Source: Neolewinella antarctica (GTDB taxonomy: Bacteria > Bacteroidota > Bacteroidia > Chitinophagales > Saprospiraceae). Taken from it: DNA of 64,000 bases. The DNA is taken from contig NZ_JAATJH010000004.1 of NCBI RefSeq assembly GCF_011927835.1, positions 359,656 through 423,655 on the forward strand, written 5' to 3'. Of this stretch, positions 45,359 through 54,517 are shown in pieces; within the stretch, counting starts at the first letter, position 1, and each line of letters starts with the position of its first letter. Under the pieces are notes generated by a model. It saw only the letters and a list, made by a program, of their open reading frames with translations, was not told the origin of the DNA and did not search any database. Made by a program: the position numbers and the translations under genes.

Positions 45359-45874
45359 TTATTCAATAATGGACGGTAGCACGTAAGTCCGGTACCCCGG
45401 CCTGGGGTCGATCAGTTCGGGAAAGAAGGTTGCGTCGACGAGCCGGCCTCCAACTTTTTCCGCCGCCCCGACCGAGCGGTGGTTTCCCGGTGCGATGTTG
45501 AGCAGGGCAGTTTGCTTCAAGGCGGTCAGGTGGGCAACCATCAGTTGTTTCATTTCCCGGTTATAGGCACCACCCCAGTACGGTCTGCCCAGAACCGTCC
45601 AGCCGATTTCTACTACGTCCGGATGCCCGGGTATCGACTGGAATCTGGATGAGCCGATAATCTTATTCTCGTCGTGCGTCTCTACGACGAGGCAACCACC
45701 GGACGCTAAGGAGTCCGCAAAAAACGCTTCGAAAATTTCGGGTTGGTAGCGTTTAGCCGGATGCTGATCCCAGATCAACGGATCGGAGACAGCAGCGTAA
45801 AAATCCGCAAAATCTTCCCGCTGTAGGGGCCGTAAGCGAATGCGTTCCCCGACGAGCGTTGGTTGAAAATTCAT
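45359..45874 (-). CDS. GNAT family N-acetyltransferase
   Basis: A 171-residue acetyltransferase of the RimJ/RimL-like group (GNAT): GERIRLRPLQREDFADFYAAV at the start, YWGGAYNREMKQLMVAHL as the acetyl-CoA region, and NHRSVGAAEKVGGRLV as the typical closing helix. Its substrate (protein N-terminus or small amine) cannot be read. Eight bases separate it from the M14 gene upstream. Confidence 0.88.
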   Translation of the reverse strand: MNFQPTLVGERIRLRPLQREDFADFYAAVSDPLIWDQHPAKRYQPEIFEAFFADSLASGGCLVVETHDENKIIGSSRFQSIPGHPDVVEIGWTVLGRPYWGGAYNREMKQLMVAHLTALKQTALLNIAPGNHRSVGAAEKVGGRLVDATFFPELIDPRPGYRTYVLPSIIE

Positions 45875-45882
45875 GAGCCGAG

Positions 45883-48405
45883 CTATTTAATTTGCCAAAG
45901 CACGTTTCCGAACAAGACCTTCCCTTCCTCCCAAAAACCCCGGTAAAGGGGATTGTCGATTAAGTAAACAACCTGCCCCCGGCCCAGCTCCTGCACCCCA
46001 AAAATAAGGGTTTCCTGGATAGCGTCTTTCGCCTCCACGCCCACGAAACCGGAAATGTTCGGCGCGGTCCGTACTCGGCCAGCGTTAATTCCTTCATCGA
46101 GGTAATCATAGGTATCCGCACCCGTCTTCAGGCTGAAGTAGTTCTTACCAATCCCAAAACTCAGCGGGTACGTAGCGTCCAGTTCTACCTTCACGACTGC
46201 ACCGGGGTTGTACGTGGAAATAAAGCGTCGTTCGCGCCCGGCGTAGGGGAGCAAACGCTCGTCGACGGTCGTATCTTTTTTAGTCGCTTCCTCAGCTACT
46301 TCCTTTTCCTTTAAGTTGAAATCTTCTAACCCGCTCAGGCTGGTATTGGCATCCCCCAGCGCGATGAGTTTGCCGCCGCTACGAATCCAGGCGACCAGGG
46401 CTTCTTCCCGTCCTTCCAGTTCGTAACTGCCGTCGGGCATGATAATTACGTCGTAATCGCCCGCCAGCAGGTCATCGAGGTCTTCGGGCCAGAAAACACT
46501 CACGGGGTATTCTAACTCCCGTTCGAAGTACCACCAGACCTGGCCGAACGCATTGGAATTAACGCCCTCCCCCCCGAGGACGGCAATCTTCAGGTCGTCA
46601 ACCAATGCATAACTGCCGTTGCCAAGGTCGCCGCCGGTCGTGCTGAAACCAGTCTGTAATATTTGTACGGAAGCGCCCTGGCGTGAGGCAGTTTGCTTGA
46701 CGAGCTCCACGTAATCGGGCGTATTCTTTTCGTTGTCCGCTTTGGTCACTACGAGCGAACCGGCCGGAAAACGCTGCTGGCCGAAGGTAAAATCTTTGTC
46801 CGCCGTACGCACCCGCACGCCCGCCTTGACGAGCTGGGCGAGGGTGGCGACGGAGCTAACGTCCGTCCACGGAATGACAAGCGCGTAGGCGTTGCCCGTA
46901 CGTTGCTCGCCGAAGGGATCCTGCGGAGTTTCCTCGGCGAAAGGAGCAGCCCCAACGTCCAGCCGTGCCGTGCTTGCGTAAGCTTCTAGCCCGTAAGCGA
47001 GTGGGATTGACCAGCTCGTGATGTCGTAAGTCACGGAGTCTTCCACGACGGCGGAGGGATCAAAGAGGACCTGCGTGAGCACGGAACGGGGTTGAAAGGC
47101 GGAAATTACGAGGTCGCCAGCGTTGACTTTCGCGTCCCCTACTTCTCCCGAGCGGTAGGCGTACATGCTGCCGGATTGGGTAGAAGTCGCCCGGCCGTAC
47201 TCGATGCCGTTGCGGTCGAGCAGCGTCCGTAGGCGACGCATTTTGCCCGGAGGTGTTTTGCCGGAAACGACGTAGGTCGAGTACGCTCCCTGTGGTTTAT
47301 TGGCGGAGTCGGTGAAGTACTTCCGGAAGTTCTCGGTGAGTCGGTCGCTTTCTTTGCTGGCAATTTCGACGGTACTCATGGAGGTCATCGCGTGGTGGGC
47401 GATGCGGTCGCTGAGTTTGAGGGTGTCGCCGTTCGGAAGGTCGATGCCCCGCCCGGCCCGGCCGCTGCCGCCCTGTTCGTAGGTCATACCGATGGCACCG
47501 TTGAAGGTGGCGTAGGTATCGCCGTAGCTGGGGTAGAGCAAGTCAAAGCGCTCGCGGGTGAAGTAGAGCCAGCCCTCAGCGTCGAAGTAGCGGGCGTGGT
47601 TCTTGCCGATCTCGGTTTGGAAGTCTCCCTGCCAGTCGGTGATGTATTCGTGGAAGGGCGCGGCCGCGGGTGCAAAGTAATACGGCGAGGTGTAGCCTTG
47701 TTCGTGGATGTCGGCGTGCACGTGGGGCATCCACTGCTTGTACTTGACCATTCGTTGCTGGGATTCTACCTGCGTTTGCCAGGCCCAGTCGCGGTTGAGG
47801 TCGAACAGGTAGTGGTTCGTCCGGCCACCGGGCCAGGGCTCCTGGTGTTCGCGGGCTTCCGGGCTGGTGTCCGGAAAGCGTCCGCTGATTTGGCCGTACC
47901 AGTTGGTGTAGCGGTTATAACCATCCGGGTTCAGGCTGGGGTCCATGATGACGACCGTGTTCTCCAGCCAGCTAGAGACTTGAGCATCATCCGTGTTGGT
48001 TAACCGGGATAATACCTCCATGCTCGCCTCGGAACCGGCCGATTCGTTGCCGTGGACGCTGTAGGAAAGCCAAACGATAGCCACCTCCTCGAGGGCCGGA
48101 TCCGAATCGCCGCTCAGCATGCCGGCCGCCCGCAAGTTGTTTTCCCGGATAGCCTCCAGCCGCGCAATATTTTCCGGGCTACTCACGTAGGCCAGGACGA
48201 GGGGCCGCCGTTCGTTCGTCCGGCCGTACTCTTCCAGTTTGACCCGGGGGCTGGCTTCCGCTACGTATTCGAAATAATCGACTAGTTGGTGGTGTGCCGT
48301 GAACGCTTCGCCGAGCCGGTGGGGAAGGAAATCGCTGGGGTGCGTAATCTGGGCAAAGAGACCAATCGATAGCAAAAAGAGAAGCAGGGTGGGGATGGAG
48401 CGCAT
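45883..48405 (-). CDS. M14 family zinc carboxypeptidase (secreted)
   Basis: An 840-residue secreted carboxypeptidase of the M14 family. A signal peptide ends at residue 19 (LFAQ). The zinc site begins VHGNESAGSEASMEVL (His and Glu, about 113-128) and is followed by DPSLNPDGYNRY and NRDW; ADIHEQGYTSPYY supplies the third His. The C-terminal half has an amidotransferase-like fold (YDVIIMPDGSYELEGREEALVAWIRSGG), as in Bacteroidota M14 homologues. The stretch APAAAP at 47658-47673 resembles the dispersed element in DNA but is conserved in the family. Confidence 0.93.
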   Translation of the reverse strand: MRSIPTLLLFLLSIGLFAQITHPSDFLPHRLGEAFTAHHQLVDYFEYVAEASPRVKLEEYGRTNERRPLVLAYVSSPENIARLEAIRENNLRAAGMLSGDSDPALEEVAIVWLSYSVHGNESAGSEASMEVLSRLTNTDDAQVSSWLENTVVIMDPSLNPDGYNRYTNWYGQISGRFPDTSPEAREHQEPWPGGRTNHYLFDLNRDWAWQTQVESQQRMVKYKQWMPHVHADIHEQGYTSPYYFAPAAAPFHEYITDWQGDFQTEIGKNHARYFDAEGWLYFTRERFDLLYPSYGDTYATFNGAIGMTYEQGGSGRAGRGIDLPNGDTLKLSDRIAHHAMTSMSTVEIASKESDRLTENFRKYFTDSANKPQGAYSTYVVSGKTPPGKMRRLRTLLDRNGIEYGRATSTQSGSMYAYRSGEVGDAKVNAGDLVISAFQPRSVLTQVLFDPSAVVEDSVTYDITSWSIPLAYGLEAYASTARLDVGAAPFAEETPQDPFGEQRTGNAYALVIPWTDVSSVATLAQLVKAGVRVRTADKDFTFGQQRFPAGSLVVTKADNEKNTPDYVELVKQTASRQGASVQILQTGFSTTGGDLGNGSYALVDDLKIAVLGGEGVNSNAFGQVWWYFERELEYPVSVFWPEDLDDLLAGDYDVIIMPDGSYELEGREEALVAWIRSGGKLIALGDANTSLSGLEDFNLKEKEVAEEATKKDTTVDERLLPYAGRERRFISTYNPGAVVKVELDATYPLSFGIGKNYFSLKTGADTYDYLDEGINAGRVRTAPNISGFVGVEAKDAIQETLIFGVQELGRGQVVYLIDNPLYRGFWEEGKVLFGNVLWQIK

Positions 48406-48490
48406 TAGCTTGGAGGGGGGGATTATGCACGCAAGATAATTCAGCCTCGCTATCCCGTACGTATATCCCCGGCTTTTTCTAACCTACCCT

Positions 48491-48507
48491 GCATCCACGA
48501 CCGCGCC
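48491..48507 (-). repeat. Dispersed GC-rich element, core copy
   Basis: GCATCCACGACCGCGCC, two differences from the core, in the gap between the M14 gene start and the 3' end of nadD. Confidence 0.55.
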
Positions 48508-48512
48508 CCTAA

Positions 48513-49094
48513 TTATTGATACAAGCCCGTGATTTCGATCTCCCGTGCCGCTGCTTCAGGGACTAAATACCGGACACTTTTACCCGCCTTGATGGCCTTG
48601 CGCACGTAAGTCGCCGAGAGGTGCATTAACGGCGCGTCGTAGATCGTGACTCGTTCGTGATCGGCTAGTTCTCCCGCCGGATAGCCGGGCCGGTTGTAAA
48701 CGTGGATGTTGTAATCCCGGAGGATGATGTCGGCATTTTTCCACTTGCGCAGGCTCGCCAAATTGTCCGTCCCCATGATAAGGGCGAACTCGCGTTGCGG
48801 ATGCTTATCGCGCAGCACGGCCAGCGTGTCGATGGTGTAGGAAGGTTTGGACATCGAAAACTCGACGTTGCTCGCTTTTAGATTCGGTGTGTCGCCGATA
48901 GCCAATTCAACGAGGTGCAACCGGTCGTGATCACGCGCTAGCGAGGCTCGCTCTTTAAATGGATTCTGGGGACTTACAACCATCCAGACCTCGCGTAGAT
49001 CGGTGCTGGTCGCCATAAAGTTGGCCAGGATCATGTGCCCGACGTGCACGGGATTGAAAGAGCCGAAAAACAGCCCGGTTTTACGCTTGTCCAT
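48513..49094 (-). CDS. nadD: Nicotinate-nucleotide adenylyltransferase
   Basis: Makes deamido-NAD from nicotinate mononucleotide and ATP. The 193-residue product has the nucleotidyltransferase signature GLFFGSFNPVHVGHM (about 7-21, with the HxGH motif), MGTDNLASLRKW, and the C-terminal SATYVRKAI (an ISxTxxR-like motif). The gene overlaps nothing: the aspartoacylase-like gene ends 2 bases upstream, so the two are cotranscribed. Confidence 0.95.
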   Translation of the reverse strand: MDKRKTGLFFGSFNPVHVGHMILANFMATSTDLREVWMVVSPQNPFKERASLARDHDRLHLVELAIGDTPNLKASNVEFSMSKPSYTIDTLAVLRDKHPQREFALIMGTDNLASLRKWKNADIILRDYNIHVYNRPGYPAGELADHERVTIYDAPLMHLSATYVRKAIKAGKSVRYLVPEAAAREIEITGLYQ

Positions 49095-49096
49095 TC

Positions 49097-50047
49097 CTAA
49101 TAGCCGTCGGGCATTTTGTAGTCCTGCAGTAAGAAAAACCCCTCGTCACCTTGCTCCTGATAGAGGGGCATCAGTAAATAACCAGCGTCCGGAACGGCTA
49201 CGTCACCGTTGCGATCGCGACCAACCACGTCTCCTTTACGCACGGCCTGGAAGTTTACGAACCCAGGGCTCATCACGAACTTGTCCGCTTCGGTAATTCG
49301 GTGGATATAAACTAAATCCGTCAGTGCCGGCAGGTGCGTAGCCGCGCCGCGCAGCAACTCGTCGTGGTAGGTGTTCACGTCTTCGTCCCGCACGCAGCCT
49401 AATGCTCTGATCAGGTTGATCGTAGCCGCGAGCGCCAGTTCGACTGAGTTAGGATCGTTGTGCGATCCTGCCTCGAACGTCACCGCCCGCACGGGGAAGT
49501 CAGTCGTAAAATGATCCCCCCGAAAGTAGTGCAGAGTCGTCCCCTGAAAACTGCTCAACATGCCTTTTACGACCGGGACGGTCATCTCGGCGGCTAGGGA
49601 AAGACTCGGCGTGTCGTCGCCGGTGACGGCGAAAATGCCCCCGTCCGCCGTAGTCGTGTGTATGTCCAAAAAGACCAATTCACTCAGGGGGGCTTCCTCT
49701 ACGGCGTGCTCGATGCAAGCTAGGAGCTCGTACAGTTCTCGATCTTCGGACGTCTGAAAAACCGGCTTTTTGCCGATGAACGGCCGCCAGATGCGGTTTA
49801 AGTCGGCGTCGATGTAGCGTTTTCCCTGGGAGAGCCCCTCTAAGTTTCCGCGCAGGGCCAGCAACTCGCCCCGAAAGGTGAAACCCGGGTTGAGTTCGGG
49901 CTCTTCGTCCAGGAGTTCGAATAGTTTTTCGAGTGCCCGCACCCCCGCCGGCTCGTTACCGTGGATGCCACCAATTGCAACGACCAGCGGCCCCGCTTCC
50001 GAGCCGCGGTAATGACCGATTACTCTACCCGATGATTCTCCTTCCAT
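49097..50047 (-). CDS. Succinylglutamate desuccinylase/aspartoacylase family protein
   Basis: A 316-residue M14-fold amidohydrolase of the AstE/AspA family. Zinc ligands are visible in GGIHGNEPAGV (His and Glu, about 27-37) and FLDIHTT (His, about 125-131); RYIDADLNRIW is also conserved. The C-terminal beta domain contains VVGRDRNGDVAVPDAGYLLMPL. The substrate could be an N-acyl amino acid or another amide. It is in a run of minus-strand genes: PAP2-like protein, this gene, nadD. Confidence 0.88.
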   Translation of the reverse strand: MEGESSGRVIGHYRGSEAGPLVVAIGGIHGNEPAGVRALEKLFELLDEEPELNPGFTFRGELLALRGNLEGLSQGKRYIDADLNRIWRPFIGKKPVFQTSEDRELYELLACIEHAVEEAPLSELVFLDIHTTTADGGIFAVTGDDTPSLSLAAEMTVPVVKGMLSSFQGTTLHYFRGDHFTTDFPVRAVTFEAGSHNDPNSVELALAATINLIRALGCVRDEDVNTYHDELLRGAATHLPALTDLVYIHRITEADKFVMSPGFVNFQAVRKGDVVGRDRNGDVAVPDAGYLLMPLYQEQGDEGFFLLQDYKMPDGY

Positions 50048-50074
50048 GAATACGATAACTTATTTGCTTAGCCC

Positions 50075-50731
50075 TTAAAAGTAAAAAGCTAGCGCCAGAA
50101 ATTGACTCAAAAAGCCAACTGCATAACCGGCGTACACTTGAAAATGATCGTGCGCGCCGAGCGCTAATCTAGCTGTTCCAATCAATCCCGCCAGCAAGAC
50201 GACCACCAGGGCGAGTACCCCGACGCTCAGGCTAAAGCCGCCAAAATCAATCCCTTCCCCCCGAAAGACCCACGCGGAGATCATGGTCATGCCCGCTAAA
50301 CCACCCATGCCGAGGGCGTGCAGGCTGATCTTATCCATCACGTTAATCACGAACGCAACCGCCAGGGCAATGACCACGCCCAGCAAAAAGGCGGAAAAAA
50401 TCGTGGGTGTCGAAGGGTCCTGGCTGAGGTTGTAGTAGATCCAGAAATAAATGATCATTACCATCAGCAGCGGTCCGATCCGCTCCATTTTATCTTCCAT
50501 CATCACGCTACTCACCATGTTCAGCATGCGCATGATGATGACGGAGATGACCGGGATCACCGCCGTGTACAAGACCATCATGATCAGTAATTGCATGGAT
50601 TGCTGGTTGCCAAACTCATTACTCCCGAAGAGGTAAGGGTTGATCAGCATCAGGAGCAAAAACATGTAGGTAGGCACCAACAGGGGGTGGAAAACACCAC
50701 TGAGGAGTAGCGCCCAGAACGGGGTGGGCAT
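50075..50731 (-). CDS. PAP2-like integral membrane protein
   Basis: A 218-residue protein with about six hydrophobic segments. The C-terminal part carries a motif pattern of PAP2 phosphatases: DKISLHALGMGGLAG, then ARLALGAHDHFQVYAGYAVGF with the conserved Arg and His. The first catalytic Lys-Arg motif is not clear, so it may be an inactive relative. The frame begins at ATG 50761, but its first ten residues (MTATAPSTSK) are encoded by a copy of the dispersed element; ATG 50731 (MPTPFWALLL) is preferred. Confidence 0.7.
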   Translation of the reverse strand: MPTPFWALLLSGVFHPLLVPTYMFLLLMLINPYLFGSNEFGNQQSMQLLIMMVLYTAVIPVISVIIMRMLNMVSSVMMEDKMERIGPLLMVMIIYFWIYYNLSQDPSTPTIFSAFLLGVVIALAVAFVINVMDKISLHALGMGGLAGMTMISAWVFRGEGIDFGGFSLSVGVLALVVVLLAGLIGTARLALGAHDHFQVYAGYAVGFLSQFLALAFYF

Positions 50732-50744
50732 CTTGCTGGTCGAA

Positions 50745-50760
50745 GGCGCGGTCGCGGTCA
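50745..50760 (+). repeat. Dispersed GC-rich element over the gene start
   Basis: GGCGCGGTCGCGGTCA, the core with its right end changed, upstream of or overlapping the start of the PAP2-like gene. Confidence 0.6.
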
Positions 50761-50846
50761 AAGTAGTGCGGTTTAAGTGCGTGCCGCCTAGTTGTTAGCC
50801 ATCCTGACTAGTTCACCGGGCTTGCGGGGGGGGGGCGGAATAATGT

Positions 50847-52793
50847 TTAAGGTCGGAGCAGCTTAAAGGTTGTCCGCCGGTTCGTGGCACGGCCGGTTTC
50901 GGTGTCGTTAGTAGCGAGGGGTTTTGCTTCGCCGTAGCCTTCCGTTTCGATCCGGGTGGCGTCGATGCCCTGGTCGCTAAGGTAGGTCTTAACGGCGGCG
51001 GCACGGCGGCGGGAAAGGTCGAGGTTGTCCGAATCATTGCCTACGTCATCCGTGTGGCCGGTAATCAGCACGCGCTGGTCAGGCTGTTGCTTGAGTAGAT
51101 CGGTGAGGCGACCGAGTTCCGTGTAGGAAACGGGGAGGAGCTGGGCGCTGCCGCTGGTGAAGAGTACGTTGGTAAAAGCAGTGGAGCCATCGGCCTCCGA
51201 AGTGGACACCCCGGCGTCGCTACCAATTCGCTCAAGCTCAATGTCCACTAAGAAGGGTTCGGCGAGTGTTCCGCCGGTGAGCGTAAACCGCCTGGATTGA
51301 AAAAGATAACCCTCCTCATCCACGGTGAATGCGTAATCTTCCCCGACGGGCAGGGTGGTTAAGTACTTACCATTTTTGTCCGTTCTGGTGCGCACGGAGG
51401 GGAGCGCAGCGGTGAGCGCCTGTAACGTGACCCCGGCCCGTAAAGCTTCCCCCGTTTCCGCATCCATCACCTTCGCCCTGACGTAGGTAGCCGGTGCGGG
51501 ACCGATGTCTGCGGGCAGGGTGAATTGAAACAGGTCGATCTGCGTACGGTCGGTGCCCGCGTCAAAGTAGCGCTTGCTGTAGTACGCTAATTTGCCGTCG
51601 AGCGGTACGAACATGTTCGTTTCATTTTCGGCAGTGTTGATTGGGTAGCCGAGGTTCCGCGGAGACGACCAGGTATTGTCACTTTGGAGCCGGGTGACGA
51701 AGAGATCGTCACCACCGAGGCCGGGCAAGCCGTTGCTGGTGAAATAGAGCGTCCGTCCGTCGGCCGCCCAGTAGGGATACTGCTCGTCTCCGGTCGTGTT
51801 GATGGCGGAAAGTTGACCCGGCGCCGACCAGCCACCGTCCACCAAGCGCGCGGCAATGTAGAGGTCCGCGCCCCCTCTCCCTCCGGGTCTTTTACTGGAA
51901 AAAATAAGAAAGCGCCCATCCTGCGAGAGCGTGGGTTGTGACTCGTAATACTCGGTATTGATGCTACTGCCCAGTGGTTTGCCGGGTGTCCACCGTTCGC
52001 CGTCCCACTCCGCTGCGTAGAGGTCGCAGCCCCGGTTGACGCCCGGGGTATTGCAGGAGGTGTAGACGAGGTAGCTACCGTCGGCGGTAATGGTCTGGGC
52101 ACCCTCGTCGTACGGAGAGTTGATGCCCGGCAGGGGGCGTGCCGCGGACCAGGTGCCATCAGCACTTCGCTCGCTAAAGTAAAAATCTTCCTGCTCCCGA
52201 TTGACTCTACGGGTAAAGATGAGTTTTTCACCGTCGATGCTGACGGTGGGGTGGTATTCATAGCTCTCCTTGGTGTTGATGAGCCCGGGTACGGGGATGG
52301 GAGCGAAGGGAACCGGGTTGCTGGCCAGGCTGTCGGCGACGGCGGCTTGGCGGTAGAGACTTTGGGCGGTGGCGCGACGGTCCGTGCGGGTAGACGGAGG
52401 GACGAGTTCCAGGTATCTTCCGTAGGCCGCTTTTGCGCCGGCGAAATCCCCCGCTTTACTCAGGGCCTCACCCAGTTCACGGAAAGGGCGGGCGCTGGGT
52501 TTTTTAGCTAGCGCGATGCCCCGTTCGATGTCGCGTGCGGCGGCGGGGAAGTCTGACATTCTACTGAATACGGTAGAACGGAGGAAATAGAGTTCTTTGC
52601 CGCCGGGGTTATTTTCGATCAGCGTTGCGAGCCCCAGCGCTGCTGCTGAGTAGCGATGCTCTTCGATGGCGGAATTCACCATACTTAGCTGCTTGGTTTC
52701 TTTTTTACCCATCTTCCCCCCGCCATTTTGTGCGGTGGCGCAGCCGGTGGGGAACAGTAGGATTAGCGAGGCAACGTAAATACAGAAGCGCAT
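50847..52793 (-). CDS. OmpA family lipoprotein with PD40 propeller
   Basis: A 648-residue envelope protein. Start at 52793 gives a lipoprotein signal with lipobox FPTGC; the frame continues to 52823. Order: TPR-like helices (about 30-140), WD40/PD40-like propeller repeats (about 165-420, motifs such as GRFLIFSSKRPGGRGGADLY), a carboxypeptidase-regulatory-like beta domain (about 445-510), and the OmpA peptidoglycan-binding domain (about 545-648) with LITGHTDDVGNDSDNLDLSRRRA. Such proteins link the outer membrane to the cell wall and are common beside gliding or type IX secretion genes in Bacteroidota; no such gene is nearby. Confidence 0.92.
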   Translation of the reverse strand: MRFCIYVASLILLFPTGCATAQNGGGKMGKKETKQLSMVNSAIEEHRYSAAALGLATLIENNPGGKELYFLRSTVFSRMSDFPAAARDIERGIALAKKPSARPFRELGEALSKAGDFAGAKAAYGRYLELVPPSTRTDRRATAQSLYRQAAVADSLASNPVPFAPIPVPGLINTKESYEYHPTVSIDGEKLIFTRRVNREQEDFYFSERSADGTWSAARPLPGINSPYDEGAQTITADGSYLVYTSCNTPGVNRGCDLYAAEWDGERWTPGKPLGSSINTEYYESQPTLSQDGRFLIFSSKRPGGRGGADLYIAARLVDGGWSAPGQLSAINTTGDEQYPYWAADGRTLYFTSNGLPGLGGDDLFVTRLQSDNTWSSPRNLGYPINTAENETNMFVPLDGKLAYYSKRYFDAGTDRTQIDLFQFTLPADIGPAPATYVRAKVMDAETGEALRAGVTLQALTAALPSVRTRTDKNGKYLTTLPVGEDYAFTVDEEGYLFQSRRFTLTGGTLAEPFLVDIELERIGSDAGVSTSEADGSTAFTNVLFTSGSAQLLPVSYTELGRLTDLLKQQPDQRVLITGHTDDVGNDSDNLDLSRRRAAAVKTYLSDQGIDATRIETEGYGEAKPLATNDTETGRATNRRTTFKLLRP

Positions 52794-52870
52794 CCGGGGA
52801 GAGAGTTTGACAATGAAGTACAACTGCCAGATTAACGCAGGGCGCGGGGTGATGTTATCGGGCTTTCCCC

Positions 52871-52915
52871 AAAACGAAAACGCCCCATCTACGGAGGTAA
52901 TCCGTAGATGGGGCG
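52871..52915 (-). terminator. Terminator of the TPR gene
   Basis: Perfect 15-base arms 52881-52895 and 52901-52915 with loop GGTAA. The As to the left give a minus-strand T-run. Confidence 0.85.
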
Positions 52916-52954
52916 CTGGAACGAGATTAGCCCGGGTAATGCTGGCGGTGAAAC

Positions 52955-53983
52955 TTAGGCGCTAAGCTCGAGAGCTTTAGTTGTTTCCACCGCCTGGGGA
53001 AAATCCTTTCCGGCGAGTTTGAATTGCTTGGCGGCCTCCGTTTTCTTTCCCCCTTCCTCCAGGGCCTTTCCGTAGTGGAAGTGAATCTCCTCAGTCGTTG
53101 GTGCTTTGGGGTCTTCCTGCGCCTCCAGCGCTTGTTTAAAACCTCCATAAGCCTCGTCGAAGCGTTTGGCGTTCGCCAAAAGCTTCGCGTATTCAAAATT
53201 TACCCGGCGGGTATAGCGATCAAGCGTGGAAAGACGCTGCTTGCGCTTGAAGAACATATTGTAGACCCGTAGGGCGTCGTTCGGGCGGCCTAGTTCCAGG
53301 TAGGCGTCACCGAGGGCGACCTGGGCCATCCAGTAAAGGGGCTGGTAAGGGATGGTGTTCTTGGTGACCGCTTCGTAGTCCGTAGCGGCTTCTTCCCAAC
53401 TTTCGCGGCGGCTATAAATAATGCCCCGGCCGTAATGTGCTTCCGGCATGGCGGGGTTGATGCTCAGGCTCTTGTTATAGTCGTAAAGTGCGTCGTCAAT
53501 ATTACCTAACTTCAAATTGATGAACCCACGTCGCTCGTAGGCCTGGCTGTGGCGGGCAAAACGCTTAACGACTTTGGTCATTAATTCGCTTGCCTTTGAC
53601 TCCTGGTCGGACTGCTCGATCAACTCGCGACCTTTATTAAAGATCTGGACGGTCGTGCGTTCGCTTTTGGGTTCGAGGAGGTGGTGGTCGATCATTTTGC
53701 CAGCATCGAGGCGCCACAAGTTGAGGCTGCCGGCGATGCTGAAGTCCACCACTCGCTGCAGGAGATTAAGGGTATTCATCCAGTGACGCTCCGAACCGGT
53801 CAGGACGGTGCGTGGAACAACGAGCGAGAGCTCTTCTTCCTTGAAGTACCCCTCTGGCTTCAACAGAATATCATCTTTGTAGTAATGTTCCATGCGGTGC
53901 AGGTACTGCTCGTAGACTTGCGTATAAACGCGTTGGTTTCCAAACTCGAGCTGGCCCGCGATAATGATTTTGTATTCTGACAT
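52955..53983 (-). CDS. TPR domain protein
   Basis: A 342-residue cytoplasmic protein. The N-terminal 150 residues (SEYKIIIAGQLEFGNQRVY...) are unrecognised and begin with a beta-alpha pattern. From about 150 come tetratricopeptide repeats: SQAYERRGFINLKLGNIDDALYDYNKSLSINP, then PEAHYGRGIIYSRRESWEEAATDYE, and later copies to the end. Start at 53983 was chosen over 54121 because the upstream stretch is tryptophan- and phenylalanine-rich and lacks similarity. It ends before a strong terminator. Confidence 0.85.
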   Translation of the reverse strand: MSEYKIIIAGQLEFGNQRVYTQVYEQYLHRMEHYYKDDILLKPEGYFKEEELSLVVPRTVLTGSERHWMNTLNLLQRVVDFSIAGSLNLWRLDAGKMIDHHLLEPKSERTTVQIFNKGRELIEQSDQESKASELMTKVVKRFARHSQAYERRGFINLKLGNIDDALYDYNKSLSINPAMPEAHYGRGIIYSRRESWEEAATDYEAVTKNTIPYQPLYWMAQVALGDAYLELGRPNDALRVYNMFFKRKQRLSTLDRYTRRVNFEYAKLLANAKRFDEAYGGFKQALEAQEDPKAPTTEEIHFHYGKALEEGGKKTEAAKQFKLAGKDFPQAVETTKALELSA

Positions 53984-54386
53984 ACCTCTAAGTGCTTGCT
54001 TTTCTTCTAAGTGAATAATAAAAACATACCAACCATCCACACAGAAGAACCCCCGGCGCAAGAACCACCAAAATATTGAGTGGCGTGCCAGGAATACAGA
54101 AAACCGAACTAACCCATACAAGTGAGCCGACTCGGAAAATTTGCGCGTGTAGAAAAAGCCAATTATCTGCGGTACCGAAACACGACTTACGCAGGATTAC
54201 AAAAGTGCGTATAAAATAGCGGTATTTCCAAGAAAGGAGAAGGGTATTTGCCCGCACCGCCGTTATTCGGAAATTTAGCCACCGTGGCGGTGATTCGATT
54301 TCGGGTGGCTGCCCCCTTTGATCACCAAAAAGCAGAGGTGTGTGGTTGCGCTTACACGCCGCACCCGTGCCTGTCCTATACACCCG

Positions 54387-54403
54387 GCATCCACGACCGC
54401 GCC
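54387..54403 (-). repeat. Dispersed GC-rich element, core copy
   Basis: GCATCCACGACCGCGCC, identical to the copy at 48491-48507. Confidence 0.6.
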
Positions 54404-54453
54404 AAAAAGCCTAACTGGGTGCTTCAATCAAAACTCGTACATCCCCCACAATG

Positions 54454-54493
54454 AAAAAGGGCTGCCCCCCCGTTACCGAGGAAGCAGCCCTTT
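54454..54493 (-). terminator. Terminator of the TSP3-OmpA gene
   Basis: Arms AAAGGGCTGC (54456-54465) / GCAGCCCTTT (54484-54493) with an A-run to the left, which is a T-run on the minus strand, just downstream of the gene end. Confidence 0.75.
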
Positions 54494-54517
54494 AAGACCT
54501 TAAGGCTAAGCTAGTGC

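Larger units (their letters stand above)
53984..54517. other. 534-base gap
   Basis: It lies between the TPR gene start and the 3' end of the TSP3-OmpA gene. It contains a dispersed-element copy and the OmpA terminator. A minus-strand frame of 131 codons (53988-54383) has no recognisable similarity and lacks a plausible start context. No RNA gene was recognised. Confidence 0.45.

Noticed and set aside
47658..47673. Element-like word GCGCGGCCGCGGGTGC in the M14 carboxypeptidase gene
   Set aside because: It encodes the APAAAP stretch that, from what I know of the family, is conserved after the third zinc ligand, so the match is probably due to codon use.
53988..54383. Minus-strand frame of 131 codons
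   Set aside because: Odd composition (rich in Cys, Trp, Phe) and no family resemblance; it looks like chance.
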